Assembly (NCBI RefSeq): GCF_914767665.1
Contig: NC_059501.1
Coordinates: 25,396,501-25,460,500, forward strand
Direction of reading: 5' to 3'
Source: Harmonia axyridis
Taxonomy: Eukaryota; Arthropoda; Insecta; Coleoptera; Coccinellidae
DNA: 64,000 nucleotides
In this document: positions 23,955 through 35,289 of the stretch, piece by piece
Layout of the letters: each line of letters opens with the position of its first letter
Position numbering within the stretch: the first letter of the stretch is position 1
The notes under the pieces: model-generated
Told to the model about the DNA's origin: nothing
Database searches by the model: none
Seen by the model: only the letters and a program-made list of their open reading frames with translations
Translations under genes and position numbers: made by a program

Positions 23955-24075
23955 ACGGCTTTATGAAATCATCCCATCACAGTGCTTCCCCCAATCAAGA
24001 CACTCGTCAACATAAAGACCCAAATATTTCAAGGATTTTACCTCCTCAATTTGTCTTGCATTTCTTGCAATTCTG
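23955..24075 (-). pseudogene. fragment of LINE reverse transcriptase
   Basis: On the minus strand the frame contains RQIEEVKSLKYLGLYVDECL followed by DWGKHCD. This is the Y-L-G-[IVL]-x-[IV]-D-x-x-L-x-W segment just after the RT palm in CR1/Jockey-type LINEs. It is isolated: I see no catalytic YADD upstream and a stop follows soon. Confidence 0.6.
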
Positions 24076-24714
24076 CCTGTTATGAAAATGAATGATTATT
24101 GTGTGATTTCTCAGAATTGAGATGCCTACAAGCTGTTTGTGGGAAACCAATGACCGAGCTCGCTCAGGAAGTTATTTCTTCTCCCTTCGAGGGAATCTCC
24201 TGATCCAACAGATTTTAGGATAGAGGTATCTTTCGCATAAAATCAATAAAGTAATATGAAGATAATTAACTGAAAGAATCGACGAAGTTACCAACTCAAC
24301 AAATAGTTCTCAAATGATATTGATAATATTAATATTCGGCAAAGATAACTGCTAATTTTTCAACAGTAATATTTGGTTTACTGCCTTCGGTTGATTGATG
24401 TATAATTTCTAGGATCTTCAATAAAAATGTTCTCTTGTTAATTAGAACGAATGAATTATGCATCAATTAATTTATAAATTATTTAATCATATTATCATTG
24501 ACTTGTTACACAAAGAAACTAATCGCTTGGAGAATATAAATTATTATTCTGAATCGATTAATCGCATAGTCTCTTCTTTATTAATATCATTAACGATGAG
24601 AGAGAAATATAAATCACCTCCTGTTTCGAAAGCATCATTGGTTCAGTTACTTTATTTTCAATGCAAAGGTGTAGAAGTGATATCTAATAACTTTACTCGT
24701 CTCCGGAGCATTAT
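24076..24714. other. non-coding stretch
   Basis: No recognisable gene or repeat. A 107-codon plus-strand frame (24458-24781) is AT-driven and runs into the repeated sequence that follows. Confidence 0.3.
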
Positions 24715-25020
24715 GATGAACCGTTTCCGTGAAGTTAGTACCCACTTTTTCGAAAATCAAGAATTTTTTTGCATTCGTTAGTAACTCGTTGGTAAATTAC
24801 CGCATTTCGCTGGGGTACCAACTTCAGGTTTTTTTTCGGTTTTTCCGATTTTTCTCGAGAAAAAAAAAAGTTGTTCGAAAGAACATCGTTAGCAACTGTT
24901 TGTAACACAAAAATTTTTGTTTGTAACCCAACCTAAAATGCGAAGTTAGCACCCATTTTTTCGAAAATCAAGAATTTTTTTTAGTAACCCGTTAGTAACT
25001 ATTTTTAACACAAATATTTT
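24715..25020. repeat. internally duplicated sequence
   Basis: The block gaagttagtacccactttt with tcgaaaatcaagaattttttt near 24731 recurs as gaagttagcacccatttttt near 24941, about 210 bp apart in direct orientation; ttagtaactcgttagtaact-like stretches follow both. A T-rich/A-rich pair (ttttttttcggtttttccga and ctcgagaaaaaaaaaag) sits between them. Confidence 0.6.
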
Positions 25021-25027
25021 TGTTGAC

Positions 25028-26240
25028 AGTTGCTTGAATCACAACTTTGAAATCCTCCATTCAGAAAATAAGAGCATAAGATTAACACTCTTGGAATCCC
25101 TAGAAATAAACAGGTATAATATCCAAAATATTCCTTTTAACGAACAATAGTATATTATTCAACGAGCGGTAATGTAGGTCATAACTCACGCAGATGATGT
25201 TTGCAGCACGAGCCGCAGGCGAGTGCTGTAATTTATCAAGTGAGTTATGACCATTACCGCAAGTTGAATACTATACTTTATCTACGACTATATCAATAAA
25301 TATTAAGAAAAAAATACAGACTTAGAATAAAGACAGAAGGAACGGGAAATAAACATAATGTGCTCGATCCCGTACAAGAGAATGGAAACTAAGTGCTACC
25401 AATCACAATCGAACTAGCTTCGGCTAGCTCGAATCCAGTACAGAGTACAGACATAGAACTTTATTGAAAAACCTTAATAATTGCCTATAAAAATGCATTA
25501 AAATATACCAAAAAATATTCCCTGTAAACGATTACTTAATGATCTTACTGCTACACCAATCTTGAAAATTTTTTCAAACTCCTTTATAGTTTTTCGGGCA
25601 ATTAATTCTGTATGGTAACATTAGCTGTTTGTCTTTTGGAAATGTATACCTTTATAATATTTCATCTTCACTATCTGAATTAATCGTTTTCAGCAAAACA
25701 TTCACAATAATTAGATATCAACTTAATTTGAAAACGTCAAAAGTGACATTCCCTCGGACATTCCTCCCCTCAATAACAATAATGGAATGTTCCCTTTCGG
25801 CCAATCGAATAGAAGCAGATAAGTATAGAAGCACAGATCAATATTTTCCGATTTATAATAGTGAGTTATAGTAGTGAGTTATTATAAATCACGCTGTTTG
25901 TTAATAGATACTATTAATTGCTCAAAAGCAGTTGAATAATGAGTTTATAATTCAATAGGAGTAGATAAACATATGTAAACTCATCTCCTTTATTGAATTT
26001 ATTCCGATAGTTTAGAAATCCCATGCGGCAAACTGTCCAATATAACTTTGAAGTTTATGATATCCTATCGAATATTTTTCTGCCAATGTCGAATTTTTGT
26101 TCCTATATAAGTTTACGAAAAACTCTGAACTCTTATCTGTCAAAAATGAAGCCTGTTGAAGCCACAGTGTGGCGAAACAATTAATAATAATATTGATAAA
26201 ATAATAATAAATTGTTGTATAATCTAGTGGAAATCATTTT
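25028..26240. repeat. dispersed repeat, copy 2, split by an insertion
   Basis: 25028-25147 and about 25968-26240 together match the repeat at 21590-21960 (tatgatatcctatcgaatat, tttctgccaatgtcga, cctatataagttt). Some 820 bp of unrelated DNA separates them, beginning with the hairpin at 25149-25274. The right part holds cctgttgaagccacagtgtg then gcgaaacaatt: a GCCAC/GTGGC stem between a CUGUUGA and GAAAC, hammerhead-like but with an extra A. Confidence 0.65.
25149..25274. repeat. palindromic hairpin repeat with CG-rich core
   Basis: The arm agtatattattcaacgagcg with gtaatg and tcataactcac is mirrored by gtgagttatgaccattaccg with caagttgaatactat. The centre, gcagcacgagccgcaggcg with agtgctg, is itself symmetrical and resembles the core of the 22921 hairpin. 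It marks the left end of the insertion in dispersed repeat copy 2. Confidence 0.8.
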
Positions 26241-26596
26241 GTTTTGTTTTATGTATTATTTCATTCTTCCTCGACTTGGCAGAAGAAACTCCGAATCCAA
26301 GTCGACCGATTCCAACAAAGGAAGGTCTCGACGAAGCAGAATTGCTATTTGCTTGAGCCACCCTATATACGGAGTTCATCTCAAGTACCTAGGAGCGCCC
26401 CAAGATTCTTCGATTACTATGTTATATGGTCTTCATAAAAGCAAGTTCAAGAGATGATCTGGGAGCTAAAGTGAAAAGTTTCATTCTTAGCCGATGGTCA
26501 TAAAATCATTAATTAACCATGAGCTGGAGGCTGTCGGCTCGGCGGGGCAATTAGCCGTCGATTCTCCACGTCTCCGACTTCATTCCTGAGAGATTA
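26241..26596. other. unassigned stretch
   Basis: A less AT-rich stretch with an open frame beginning in the preceding repeat (RLGRRNSESKSTDSNKGRSR). I do not recognise it. A GC-rich patch near 26525-26590 (ggctgtcggctcggcgggg) precedes the tandem array. Confidence 0.3.
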
Positions 26597-29270
26597 AGGC
26601 GGAAAATCGAGGTGGTAGCGAGGTGTACTCGGACTTGGTGTCGAGAACGTGCTACTAAAGGTCGAAATATGAGGACGGAGTTCTTGTTTGATTATATTTC
26701 GCAGGCGAAAATTTTAGTGTCGCTTGTGGGTGACCTGATTTGTTCGACACCGGCGGAATGAGCAATTGTCACATTGGCTGTCGTATAAATTCGACGAAAA
26801 TACTCTAGAGCCCTGTTCTTGAGAAATGATCTTTTGAAGCAAGATGCAGAGTAGCAGTAGAGTTAGAGGACCTCAAACCTTTCAAACGACAAACATCGAG
26901 TCAAAGAGGCAAAGGGCTCTGGAACACCTTGTGTGGCAAAATTCTGAAAGAATAATTTCATGTTTCGACTCCAAGATATTAGATAATTACTTGCTGTCTG
27001 CTACTGTCAGTGCGAAATTTCGAATTCACTTGCCTTTGAATATTATTATGAGTCTACTTGACGAAGGCAATCTAATTTATATATCAAAATAAATTTTGAT
27101 AATTAGAAGGTCATATTATACTGATTATTATCCATTAACCAAAAGATAAAATTGAATTATCGGAAATTCTTATTTCAATTGTGAATGATGATTTGCATAT
27201 TCATTTCACAGAAGAGTAAGAAAGAAGATCCATGATTTCACCTGCTGATATTGCTACCTCTGTTAATATTACCAGAGTATTTTTCCTTTCAATTAGCCTA
27301 CGGCGTTCCCAAATTCATATTATGAATCGAATGTACATGTTATGAATTTGTGAATTTAGTTTCGTAAGTCTGTCTTTATAAATCTAGTTATTTAATTTTT
27401 TGTAGTTTATTCAGTTGTTCAGTTTTGGTTTGCTTCTGGTTGGTTTTAATATTTCGATCCCAATTTTATATTTACAACAGCTGAATTGTCACATCATTCT
27501 GGATTTATCTTCTGAATCAATGATTGGATCGAGGTGGTAGGGAGGTGCACTCGGAATTGGTGTTGAGAACGTGCTACTAAAGGTCGAAATATGAGGACGG
27601 AGTTCTTGTTTGATTATATTTCGGCGGCGAAAATTTTAGTGTTGCTTGTGGGTGACCTGATTTGTTCGACACCGGCGGAATGAGCAATTGTCACACAAAT
27701 TCTACGAAAGTACCATAGAGCCCTGTTGTCTTGAGAAATTATCTTTTTGAAGCAAGAAATATAGTGTACAGGGTGACTAGTGACGTAAGGGACAACGGCT
27801 CATTGGCGATAAAAGACTTTAAACTACAAAAAATGAATCAAAGGGGCAAAGAGCTCTGAAACGCCTCGAGTGGCAAAATTCTGAAAGAATAGTTTTAAAT
27901 TTCGGCTCCACGATATTAGTTACGTGCCATCTGCTTCTGTCAGTGTAAAATTTCGAATTCACGTGCCTTTATATATTATTACAAAGGTCAAATGGGTCTA
28001 CTTGATGAAGGCAATCTAATTTAAATATTAAAATTAAATTTGATGATTTGAAGTTCATATAATGATTAGAGTCTCCATTTACCAAAATTGAAACAAGATT
28101 CTAGGAAATTCTTATTTCAATTGTGAATTATGATTTGCATATTCATTTCACAGAAGAGTAAGAAAGAAGATCCATTATTTCACCTGCTGAGATTGCAACC
28201 TCTATAAATATTACCAGAGTATTTTCCCTATCAGTTAGCCTATGGTGTACCCAAATGAAGGTTATGTTATGAATATAAATGTTATAAGTTTGTAAATTTA
28301 GTTTTATACTTCTGTCTTCTTCAAGTAATTTAATTTTATTGTAGATTACTCAGTTGTATAGTTTCGAATAATTTATTTTTCATCTGGTTGGTTCTAAAAT
28401 TTCTATTTTAATTTGATATTTACAATTGCTTATTTGTCACACCGTACTGGATTTATTTTCTGAAACATTGGTTTGATCGAGGTCATTACACCGGTTCGAC
28501 ACCGGTGGAATGAAAAATTATCACATTGCTGTCTTATAAATTCCACGAAAGTACTATAGGGCCCTGTTCTTGAGAAATGATCTACTGAAGCAAGATGCAG
28601 AGTATACGGGGCCACTGATGACATAAGGGATAACCGCTCAGTGGAGTTAGAGGACCTCAAACTACTCAAACGACAAACACTGATCCAAGGAGGCAAAGGG
28701 CTCTGGAACACCTTGTGTGACAAAATTCTGAAAAAATAATTTGATGTTACGGCTCCAAGATATTAGTCACGTGCTGTCTGCTACTGTATATTGTTATCAA
28801 AGTTAAATGGGTCTACTTGATGAAGGCAATCTAATTCAAATATCAAAATTGAATTTGATAATTTGAAGTTCATTAGATATTAGAGTCTTCATTAACCAAC
28901 AAATAAATTTCAATTCTTGGAAATTAGGATTTCAATTGCGACTGATGATTTGAATATTTATTTCACAGATGAGTAAAGAACCTACTGAGATTAGTACCTC
29001 TGTTAATATTACCATAGAATTTTTCCTTTTAGTTAGCCTACGGTCTTTCCAAATGCAAATTAGTGAAATGAATATACATGTTTCGTAAATTTTGTTTTTC
29101 GAACTATAAGACACCGATGAGGAAAAAGTTGTATTAGGTACAAAATACCTAATTCGGAATTGAGCAATTGTCACATTGCTGTCGTATAATGTCTATGAAA
29201 GTACTTTAGGGCCCTGTTCTTGAGAAATGGTCTTTTGAAGCAAGAAACATAGTGCACAGGGTGACTCTTC
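26597..29270. repeat. tandem array of ~0.93-kb repeat units
   Basis: Head-to-tail units start at 26597, about 27527 and about 28474, with a partial unit from about 29150. Shared blocks: tcgaggtggtag, gaacgtgctactaaaggtcg, tgttcgacaccggcggaatg, agagccctgttcttgagaaa, ggcaaagggctctggaacac and cacagaagagtaagaaagaa. Spacing is 930 and 947 bp; the third unit has lost about 280 bp internally. A further unit lies inverted at 29835-31330 and a relative at 17392-18017. No long frame is kept between units. Tandem arrangement and the hammerhead-like motif suggest a retrozyme or Penelope-type origin. Confidence 0.8.
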
Positions 29271-29497
29271 AACAAATCCACCGAATAATTTCAATTTTTG
29301 AAGTTTTGTCACCCTTTACTATCGCCTTCCTTCAATATTTCTGAAATCTTTCTTCTTCTTCTTCTTCCTCTTCCCAATAGGAAAGAGTCTTCTGCCTTCT
29401 GTCCGTTATCAATTCGCCTCCTATGATACAGAGTTCCAACCTTCTTTCCACCGCTTTCTTATCTGAGCTACTGTTATCCCTCAATACTTAAAATCTT

Positions 29498-29660
29498 CGT
29501 GGCCACCAGCTGAAATTGTTCCAAGTAAACTATCGGACATCTCAAAGACAACATTTCCTCTACAACAGGTTGTTTGATAGGTGGAATTCACTGCCAGGCT
29601 GGATAGAAGACGCCACAAGTGTGAATTCTTTCAAAAATCTGTTAGATGCACTTTAATGTA
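29498..29660 (+). pseudogene. C-terminal tail of a LINE ORF2
   Basis: The frame reads NLRGHQLKLFQVNYRTSQRQ, then FLYNRLFDRWNSLPGWIEDA and TSVNSFKNLLDAL-stop. The order RGH-x-x-KLF, R...YNR..D.WNSLP and VNSFKN-x-LD is the typical C-terminus of CR1-like endonuclease/reverse transcriptases. Only this last piece remains. A CTT-rich tract lies 150 bp upstream. Confidence 0.72.
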
Positions 29661-29834
29661 ATTTTTAATTTTCTTTATTTCAGGGTACTGGTGTTTCCTC
29701 AGAGTTATAAGCTTGTATGCCTCCTTCCTTATCCATTTTGTAATAATAATAACTAGATCAAATACAGACGTATATTTAGGAATTTTGTATTTTATATAAA
29801 AAATTCTCAACATGTCTTAATGATCAAAAATTTA

Positions 29835-31330
29835 AATTTATAAAATATTGATTTCAGTAACTTGCATTTCGGAACACCGAAGGCTAACTGAAAGAAAAGT
29901 TACTCTGGTAATATTTACAGAGGCAGCAATCTCATCTGGTGAAATCATAGATCTTCTTTCTTACTCTTCTGTGAAATGAATATGCAAATCACCAGTCACA
30001 ATTGATATAATAATTCACACAAATTGAATTTTATTTTTCGGTTGTGGTGACTTTCATCAGTAGCTGATAACTACAAAATTTCAAAATTAATTATAATATT
30101 TGAATGAGATTGCCTTCATCAAGTACACCCATTAATAATATATAAGGGTATGTGAATCCGAAATTTAACACTGTAGACAGTAGCAGAATGATATATTCTC
30201 GCACGATTTTGTTCTACAAGATGTGGAAAAATGAACGGAATAACCACAGAATTAGAGAAAGGATGTATTTAATATCGTGGAGACGAAACTCGAAATTATT
30301 CGTTCAGAATTTTGCCAGTCAAGGTGTTCAAGACAGTGGCGGCCGCTCAGAGGAGGCAGAGGAGGCCGGGCCTCCCCAAATTTTACCGCATTATATTCAA
30401 TTCTTAGTTCAAGTCCAACTATATTATGTTAACCTAAATCAATAGAATATTCAAATTTCTGGATACTTTTCACCCCAATATTTCATCATATTTATACATT
30501 CTCCGCAACAGACTTCAAAACTGAGAAGATTGCGCACCGCTGCACCGTACTACAGGCATGCGATGCGCTAAAGAATACAGCAGACTCCAGACGCGGGTCG
30601 CGGAGGCCCAATTCCTCTCTAGTCGCGTTTGTCTTGAACGTAGAATTTAAAATTTCTCCCGATACGAAGCTCCAGCCACTCTAAATGCGAGCTGGATATC
30701 ACGTGACGGAGGCCAGGTCTCCGTTGACCGAAGCATGTATTCGTTTAACCCGAACGGCCCGAACATGATCCACGGCGATTAACGATGGGTCTATATCAGC
30801 TGTTTCTGTTTATTAGCGCCAGAATTAGGGAAAGATAAAGATAGGTCAGAACTTTTTATTCCTTTCGGCGTGTGCATTGTGGTTTCGTGTTAGGATTGTT
30901 CGGCAAAGTTTGTAGGTAAGGAAGGATATTGGCTGGCTATTCAGATATATTTTATCGAGAAGAATGGAAACGGAAACGTCGGAAACTAGAAATGAAAATG
31001 ATAGTGTCAGTAGGGAACTCAGAGTTACTGAAGATATTGTAGTTTTTATTTTGATTAAAAAGTTCAGCCAAATGCCTTACGATGACAAAATTTTCATTAC
31101 CAAAACTATATATTTATTCATTCCTGCACTTGGGTATGCATTTCGCTGGCTAAGTAGATACACTAGTGGTATACCTATTTTTTTGCTTGGCCTCCTCTGA
31201 ATGAAAGCTCACGAGCCGCCACTGGTTCAAGAGCCCTCCACCCTTTTGATTCATTGTTTGTAGATAGTTTCGATTTGTACCTAGTGAATCCGATGGTGGG
31301 CAGATTAAAGGTCTTAAAACGATAATCAAA
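29835..31330 (-). repeat. inverted copy of the ~0.93-kb array unit, split by a hAT element
   Basis: 29835-30333 and 31225-31330, read on the minus strand, match the array unit: ggtgttcaagagccc corresponds to gggctctggaacacc, and ttcttactcttctgtgaaat and tgccttcatcaagta correspond to the unit's 3' blocks. The interruption is exactly the hAT element at 30334-31224. Confidence 0.8.
30334..31224. mobile_element. non-autonomous hAT-type element with 8-bp target duplication
   Basis: Element of 891 bp. Its ends are cagtggcggccgctcagagg and, reverse complemented, cagtggcggctcgtgagctt; the repeat of aggaggcc follows in both. A perfect 8-bp duplication GTTCAAGA flanks it (30326-30333 and 31225-31232), the target length of hAT transposons. 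The interior is GC-richer than the surroundings (30530-30780). It carries a 78-codon frame (30964-31200, METETSETRNENDSVSREL) that I do not recognise as a transposase; it may be a leftover N-terminus. It depends on an enzyme supplied elsewhere. Confidence 0.88.
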
Positions 31331-32135
31331 TGGATTTGTATCTGCCGTTCCAAAAATAATTACAATTACCTATCTCATCGATAAAATCTGATATGTTGGA
31401 GTATTAAAATGGCCTTTTTGTCAGTTGTATCGACGCTGCTGACCCTTTCGCTCTGTGTGTCCTTCCTCGTACTATCTGTCTGTGTGTCTGGCCGACGTAA
31501 CATCCGAGTGCATATATTATGCTCGAAATGCAATATTTTACAAACGCCATAAAACGGATATAAAGTGCGTTTTACGAGCACGGTTAATGTTGTGGTACGT
31601 GGAAACGCTCCATACCAACTTATACCCTTTCGGTCAGTTGAAATTTATTATTTCTGCATCCGCTTTTAACTAATTAAACTAAATTTGAATTTTGTTTTGT
31701 TAAAATGTATCTCTCTCGGATGAGCAGAAAAACCATTTTACAATTTCATTTATTGCGAGATCAGAAATGTACGACAAGATATATCATCACCCTAATTGCA
31801 AAAGACATTCTCAGTTGAGTATCTGACATTCTTTGGTGGGGGTCTTCGTTGATTGGGTGGGGGTTAGATTATATACAGTTTTGACAAATATACGTCTTGA
31901 TATGGTGGATAACGCAGGTCAGGAACACATATCAAATCTCATTAGTCGATTACAGATAGAATTATACGATCATTGTTTCATACCTTTGAGAGAAGGGGAG
32001 TAAACGTAGGGGTGTTTGAAATTATTCGGTCTACATTACTATAATTTTAAATTGATATTTTGTAGGAAATGAGTTATGTATGGCGTCATAAATGTAATTC
32101 CACCATGTTGATCACCATTGTATTCCAGCGATATA
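31331..32135. other. non-coding stretch
   Basis: Unremarkable sequence with no frame or repeat I can name. It ends at the TA that flanks the next element. Confidence 0.35.
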
Positions 32136-33074
32136 AAGAGTGTTTTTTTAGAGCTATTGAACTTTAAATTGCAATAAAACAACGATGGATAATTCAATTG
32201 ACATGAATTTTATTTATCCGCAAGATAATCTTGTGGCATTACATTTCAAATATGATTTCTGGCATATGACCGCCTCGGCTGGCTCGGATGTAGTCCAATC
32301 TGGACGTCCAATTTTTGATGCCTTTTTCCAACATTTGTGGCCGTATATCGGCAATAACATGGCGAATGTTGTCTTCCAAATGGTCAAGGGTTTGTGGCTT
32401 ATCCGCATAGACCAATTACTTTACATAGCCCCACAGAAAGTAGTCTAGCCGTGTTATATCACAAGATCTTGGAGGCCAATTCACAGGTCCAAAACGTGAA
32501 ATTAGGCGGTCACCAAACGTGTCTTTCAATAAATCGATTGTGGCACGAGCTGTGTGACATGTTGCGCCGTCTTGTTGGAACCACAGCTCCTGGACATCAT
32601 GGTTGTTCAATTCGGGAATGAAAAAGTTAGTAATCATGGATCTATACCGATCACCATTGACTGTAACGTTCTGGCCATAATCGTTTTTGAAGAAGTATGG
32701 ACCAATGATTCCACCAGCCCATAAAGCGCACCAAACCGTCAGTTTTTCTGGATGTAACGGTGTTTCGACATACACTTGAGGATTAGCTTTACTCCAAATG
32801 CGGCAGTTTAGTTTGTTGACGTAGCCGTTCAACCAGAAGTGCGCTTCATCGCTAAACAAAATAAAATGGACGTAGTGCGCGATACGTATTCCGCACAGAA
32901 CCATTGTTTTCGAAATAAAATTGCACTATTTGCAAGCGTTGTTCAGGCGTGAGTGTATTCATGATGAATTGCCAAACCAAACTGAGAATAAATCACTTGA
33001 CAGCTGTTAAATTGGTCGCCATCTTGAACAGTAATGCCAACTTAAAGTTATATACCTCGAAAAAAAACACCCGT
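32136..33074 (-). mobile_element. internally deleted IS630/Tc1/mariner element (DD41D type)
   Basis: About 939 bp between TA dinucleotides. The ends are inverted repeats: aagagtgtttttttagagct and, reverse complemented, acgggtgtttttttttcgag, with aactttaa further in on both sides. A minus-strand transposase lies between. The copy is much shorter than a full element because most of the DNA-binding region is missing. The left boundary may be off by a base or two. Confidence 0.85.
32239..32975 (-). pseudogene. transposase with internal deletion and a nonsense codon
   Basis: Translation begins MNTLTPEQRLQIVQFYFENN and GSVRNTYRALRPFY, a helix-turn-helix start, then jumps with stops straight into ILFSDEAHFWLNGYV. 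The linker and second DNA-binding half are deleted. The catalytic domain is good: Asp in LFSDEAHF, Asp in WFQQDGATCH and Asp in LDYFLWG, with 41 residues between the last two, a DD41D arrangement reported for rosa-type elements. WGYVK is followed by TAA where the family has Ser, then LVYADKPQTLDHLEDNIR continues in the same frame to a natural stop at 32239. It cannot be active. Confidence 0.87.
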
Positions 33075-33430
33075 TACAATACAGCAATAATTTGAAAGTA
33101 AAAATTCAATAAAAATAATAATAATATTATAAGTCTCAAAAAAAGGAATGAATAAATAAAGTGAAATCAACTCATGAAAGTAGGTGCTCAAAAACATTCT
33201 CACCCTGAGACTCGCAATAACCGAGCCGATCATAAAACTCCGTCCTCACATACGACAACACCGCTGGTGTTACCGAGCTTGTGATGCCGAATAATTTTAT
33301 TCTGCGCTCTCATAAATTTTCTGGCCTTCCGTGAGTTACACTACGAAAAAAAGTCGAGGTGAGTTTAATTCGGTGATCTTATCCACTCATCATTGGGGAA
33401 TATATCCAGTCATGAAAAACCAATATTCAT
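33075..33430. other. non-coding stretch
   Basis: Sequence between two transposons with no identified feature; a moderately GC-rich run lies at about 33190-33330. Confidence 0.35.
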
Positions 33431-33965
33431 ATAATAATAATAATAATAATAATAAGGTCTTTATTTCACAAGAAATCTCAAGGGGAAGTTCACCCGAAGG
33501 TGCTCTACCACTTAACCCTTGTTATATACAAAATGCACATTTGAACATATCTTAATCTAAAATTAAAAACAAAGAGAAAATTTTAAATAGTCAGCAGAAG
33601 CAAAATATATAAATATTAGCATTTCAAGATACAAACAACCTACAGAGATGACAGAGAAACTACACTGAAGCGGGATCGAGAAGATAAGTTTTAATTTTTT
33701 TCTTGAACATATTTTGATTCAATAGTTTCAAATGATCAGGAACACCATTGTACAGCTTACATATATTATAACTGAAACTTCTTTTAAAAGTAGATGTTCT
33801 GTGACGGGGGCACGACAAAATATTTCTTCGACGTATGTTGATGTTATGTACGTCTGTTCTGTATACCACTCTATTAAAGAGATATGGTGGGCTTCTCTTT
33901 AGAATGATATTGTGAAATGCACATAAAGAAAAAAATTCAAAGGAAATCCTCATCATCCTATACGT
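33431..33965 (-). mobile_element. 5'-truncated LINE, 3' end with (ATA)n tail
   Basis: An (ATA)n tract at 33431-33455 is the 3' tail of a minus-strand LINE. The C-terminal frame (33660-33956) reads FHNIILKRSPPYLFNRVVYR, RRRNILSCPRHRTSTFKRSF, SYNICKLYNGVPDHLKLLNQ and FKKKIKTYLLD, like the C-terminus of CR1/Jockey LINEs. The family differs from the 5491-6454 insertion. ccaatattcat beside the tail and ccaatatcaat beyond 33970 may be a slightly diverged target duplication. Confidence 0.75.
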
Positions 33966-35289
33966 TTATCCAATATCAATAATTTTCCACATGTCGCACT
34001 AGCTTCTTACGAACCACAGTTTAGAACATTTTTGGATTTTCTCTTACCTATAATGGTAGTAATAGAAGACGATTCTCGAGTTTAACGAATATAGAGGAAT
34101 CTTTGTGGTCATTTCTGATGTGAAAAATCTTTTTGGTCTGCGATTGAGAAATTTTCAATCTCAAACTATTGCGTACGAGTATTTTTGTACCTTAAATGAC
34201 AATTAAGCTGTTTCTGATATGTGTCATCTTCATATGCAATCGTGAGTCTTCGAGACCTCGTTATATCGTATTCTTCTATGTATATTTTGACTAAATTTGG
34301 TATAGGACATTGATGGTTCCATAGGCATTCAACTTTCGAATATACGGTGACCGTTTTGTATTATGTATTATTATTTTAAAAGAGCGAAGGGCAAGAATCA
34401 TACTTCCCACCCATTGACTTAAAATATTTAATTATTCATCGAATTGCTGAAAGTGCGCCTTATAGATTTCCTGAATGAGTGAAAGATTACAACATGAACG
34501 GAAATAAGCAGATAAATAAACATAATAATTAATAATCTTATTTTCTTATCACCTACAGTTTGTAAGAACAAGAAAACAAGTCAACAAAGAATAACAAATT
34601 GGTACATAATATAAAAATACACAGTATAAATTCTCTCATATACATTAAGAATTGATGCGCTTACATCAAGTGATACTCTTCCTCTGAGTAAGATTCAATT
34701 TCCATGATTATCAAGATTTCAATTCTCGTGAGGAGTAATCAATTATTCTTACCACTTCATAACTGGGAATTTATTTATCAGTTTTGATCTAGAATAAACA
34801 GATAATTTTTTTGGTCAGAATAAGTCGGCGCGGTTAAAAACACAGAAATGTTCTCCTTGTGATATTAACAGTCCTTCCAGAGTTAGATATAGTCTAATAT
34901 TTATGAAAAACTATCAATGTTCTACATATATATTCCTGGTAAGGTAAACAACCCAACATCTTGAAAACGCCTCTACAAGATTGTCTAAACTTCATTCTTC
35001 GCATGAGCCTAATTGTTCGCTTCTATATTCTTACCAGAGGAAACCGGTATATCGCTATTCTCCCTTGATGACATACATACTCCTTGGTTTACTTTCGATT
35101 ATTATTGCTTTGAAATAGCGTGAAAATCTTCTGTTTGACAAGGGTTATGTTGATGGCATTGTTGTTGATACATTAACCAGATAGATATAATTGATATCGT
35201 ATGATATTACACACTTGGAAATCGTACTTCTTTTTCTTTTTGTATTTTCATCATTCATTACCAAGTGCAGGTGTTAGCCAATTATATAT
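33966..35289. other. non-coding stretch
   Basis: AT-rich DNA without gene, transposon end or strong repeat that I can identify. Confidence 0.35.
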
